Of a stretch of 5,940 nucleotides of DNA, positions 5,824 to 5,940 are shown piece by piece (position 1 is the first letter of the stretch; each line of letters opens with the position of its first letter). The notes below the pieces were generated by a model. That model saw nothing but the letters and a program-made list of their open reading frames with translations. It was not told where the DNA came from and did no database searches. Made by a program: the position numbers and the translations under genes. The DNA is from Verrucomicrobiota bacterium. GTDB lineage: Bacteria; Verrucomicrobiota; Verrucomicrobiia; Limisphaerales; UBA9464. The stretch covers positions 645 to 6,584 of the forward strand of contig JAFLEG010000253.1 in the NCBI GenBank assembly GCA_017302195.1, given 5' to 3'.

Positions 5824-5940
5824 ATGAGCGGTTATCACCTGGATCATCTGCAGTACCTGGAGACCGAGGCCATCCACGTGATGCGCGAGGTGGCGGCGGA
5901 GTTTGAGCGGCCGGCGCTGCTGTTCTCCGGCGGCAAGGAC
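5824..5940 (+). CDS. cysD: Sulfate adenylyltransferase (ATP sulfurylase) subunit 2, N-terminal part
   Basis: The 39 visible residues match the CysD N-terminus: L-x-x-L-x-x-L-E-x-E-x-I-H-V-M-R-E-V-A-A-E-F, then L-L-F-S-G-G-K-D at the window edge. That last motif is the start of the PP-loop (S-x-G-K-D-S) that binds ATP pyrophosphate. With the GTPase CysN, CysD forms APS from ATP and sulfate, the first step of the pathway completed by the cysH and cysI products. The gene continues beyond the window. The ATG at 5824 is well placed for the family. No Shine-Dalgarno sequence precedes it: the 8 bases between the right heptamer array and the ATG are pyrimidine-rich. Translation may rely on coupling to the upstream gene or on other signals. 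Confidence 0.93.
   Translation, partial: MSGYHLDHLQYLETEAIHVMREVAAEFERPALLFSGGKD

Overview
This GC-rich window looks like a chromosomal segment of an environmental bacterium, most likely from the Verrucomicrobiota or a related PVC-group phylum. That assignment is inference. It rests on the style of the first protein (tandem Trp-Asp-Gly repeats followed by a C-terminal beta-rich domain), on the heptamer-type intergenic repeats, and on the divergent CysH. There is no rRNA or other marker to settle it. Every gene I can support lies on the + strand; the long minus-strand frames are shadows of GC-rich coding sequence.

Left third (about 1-2700), an accessory region. It opens with the 3' part of a large repeat protein (ends 830). 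A short nucleotidyltransferase-like gene (about 973-1464) follows and appears to lack its C-terminal part. A 229-base gap then holds a small palindromic repeat built from heptamers (1506-1549). After the gap come two overlapping genes: a 71-residue protein of unknown function (1694-1909) and an AbiEii-type nucleotidyltransferase (1900-2694). The overlap and the family suggest a toxin-antitoxin-like unit, but the small partner does not look like the usual AbiEi antitoxin.

Middle and right (2986-5940), an assimilatory sulfate reduction operon. It reads cysI (sulfite reductase hemoprotein), cysH (PAPS reductase type) and the start of cysD (ATP sulfurylase small subunit, cut by the window end). 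In pathway order, CysD with CysN would activate sulfate to APS, a kinase would make PAPS, CysH would reduce PAPS to sulfite and CysI would reduce sulfite to sulfide. CysN, the APS kinase and the electron donor for CysI are not in the window.

The most notable structure sits inside this operon, between cysH and cysD. A 448-base cassette (5368-5815) encodes a 120-residue four-helix-bundle protein of the 23S rRNA intervening-sequence-protein family. It is bounded by two arrays of the heptamer TGGGGTC in inverted orientation. The arrays could pair into a stem of about 33 bp that loops out the whole gene. The cassette supplies the cysH stop codon and ends 8 bases before the cysD start. This layout resembles the stem-bounded intervening sequences of 23S rRNA, but placed in a protein-coding operon, and it is the best candidate here for a little-described mobile system.
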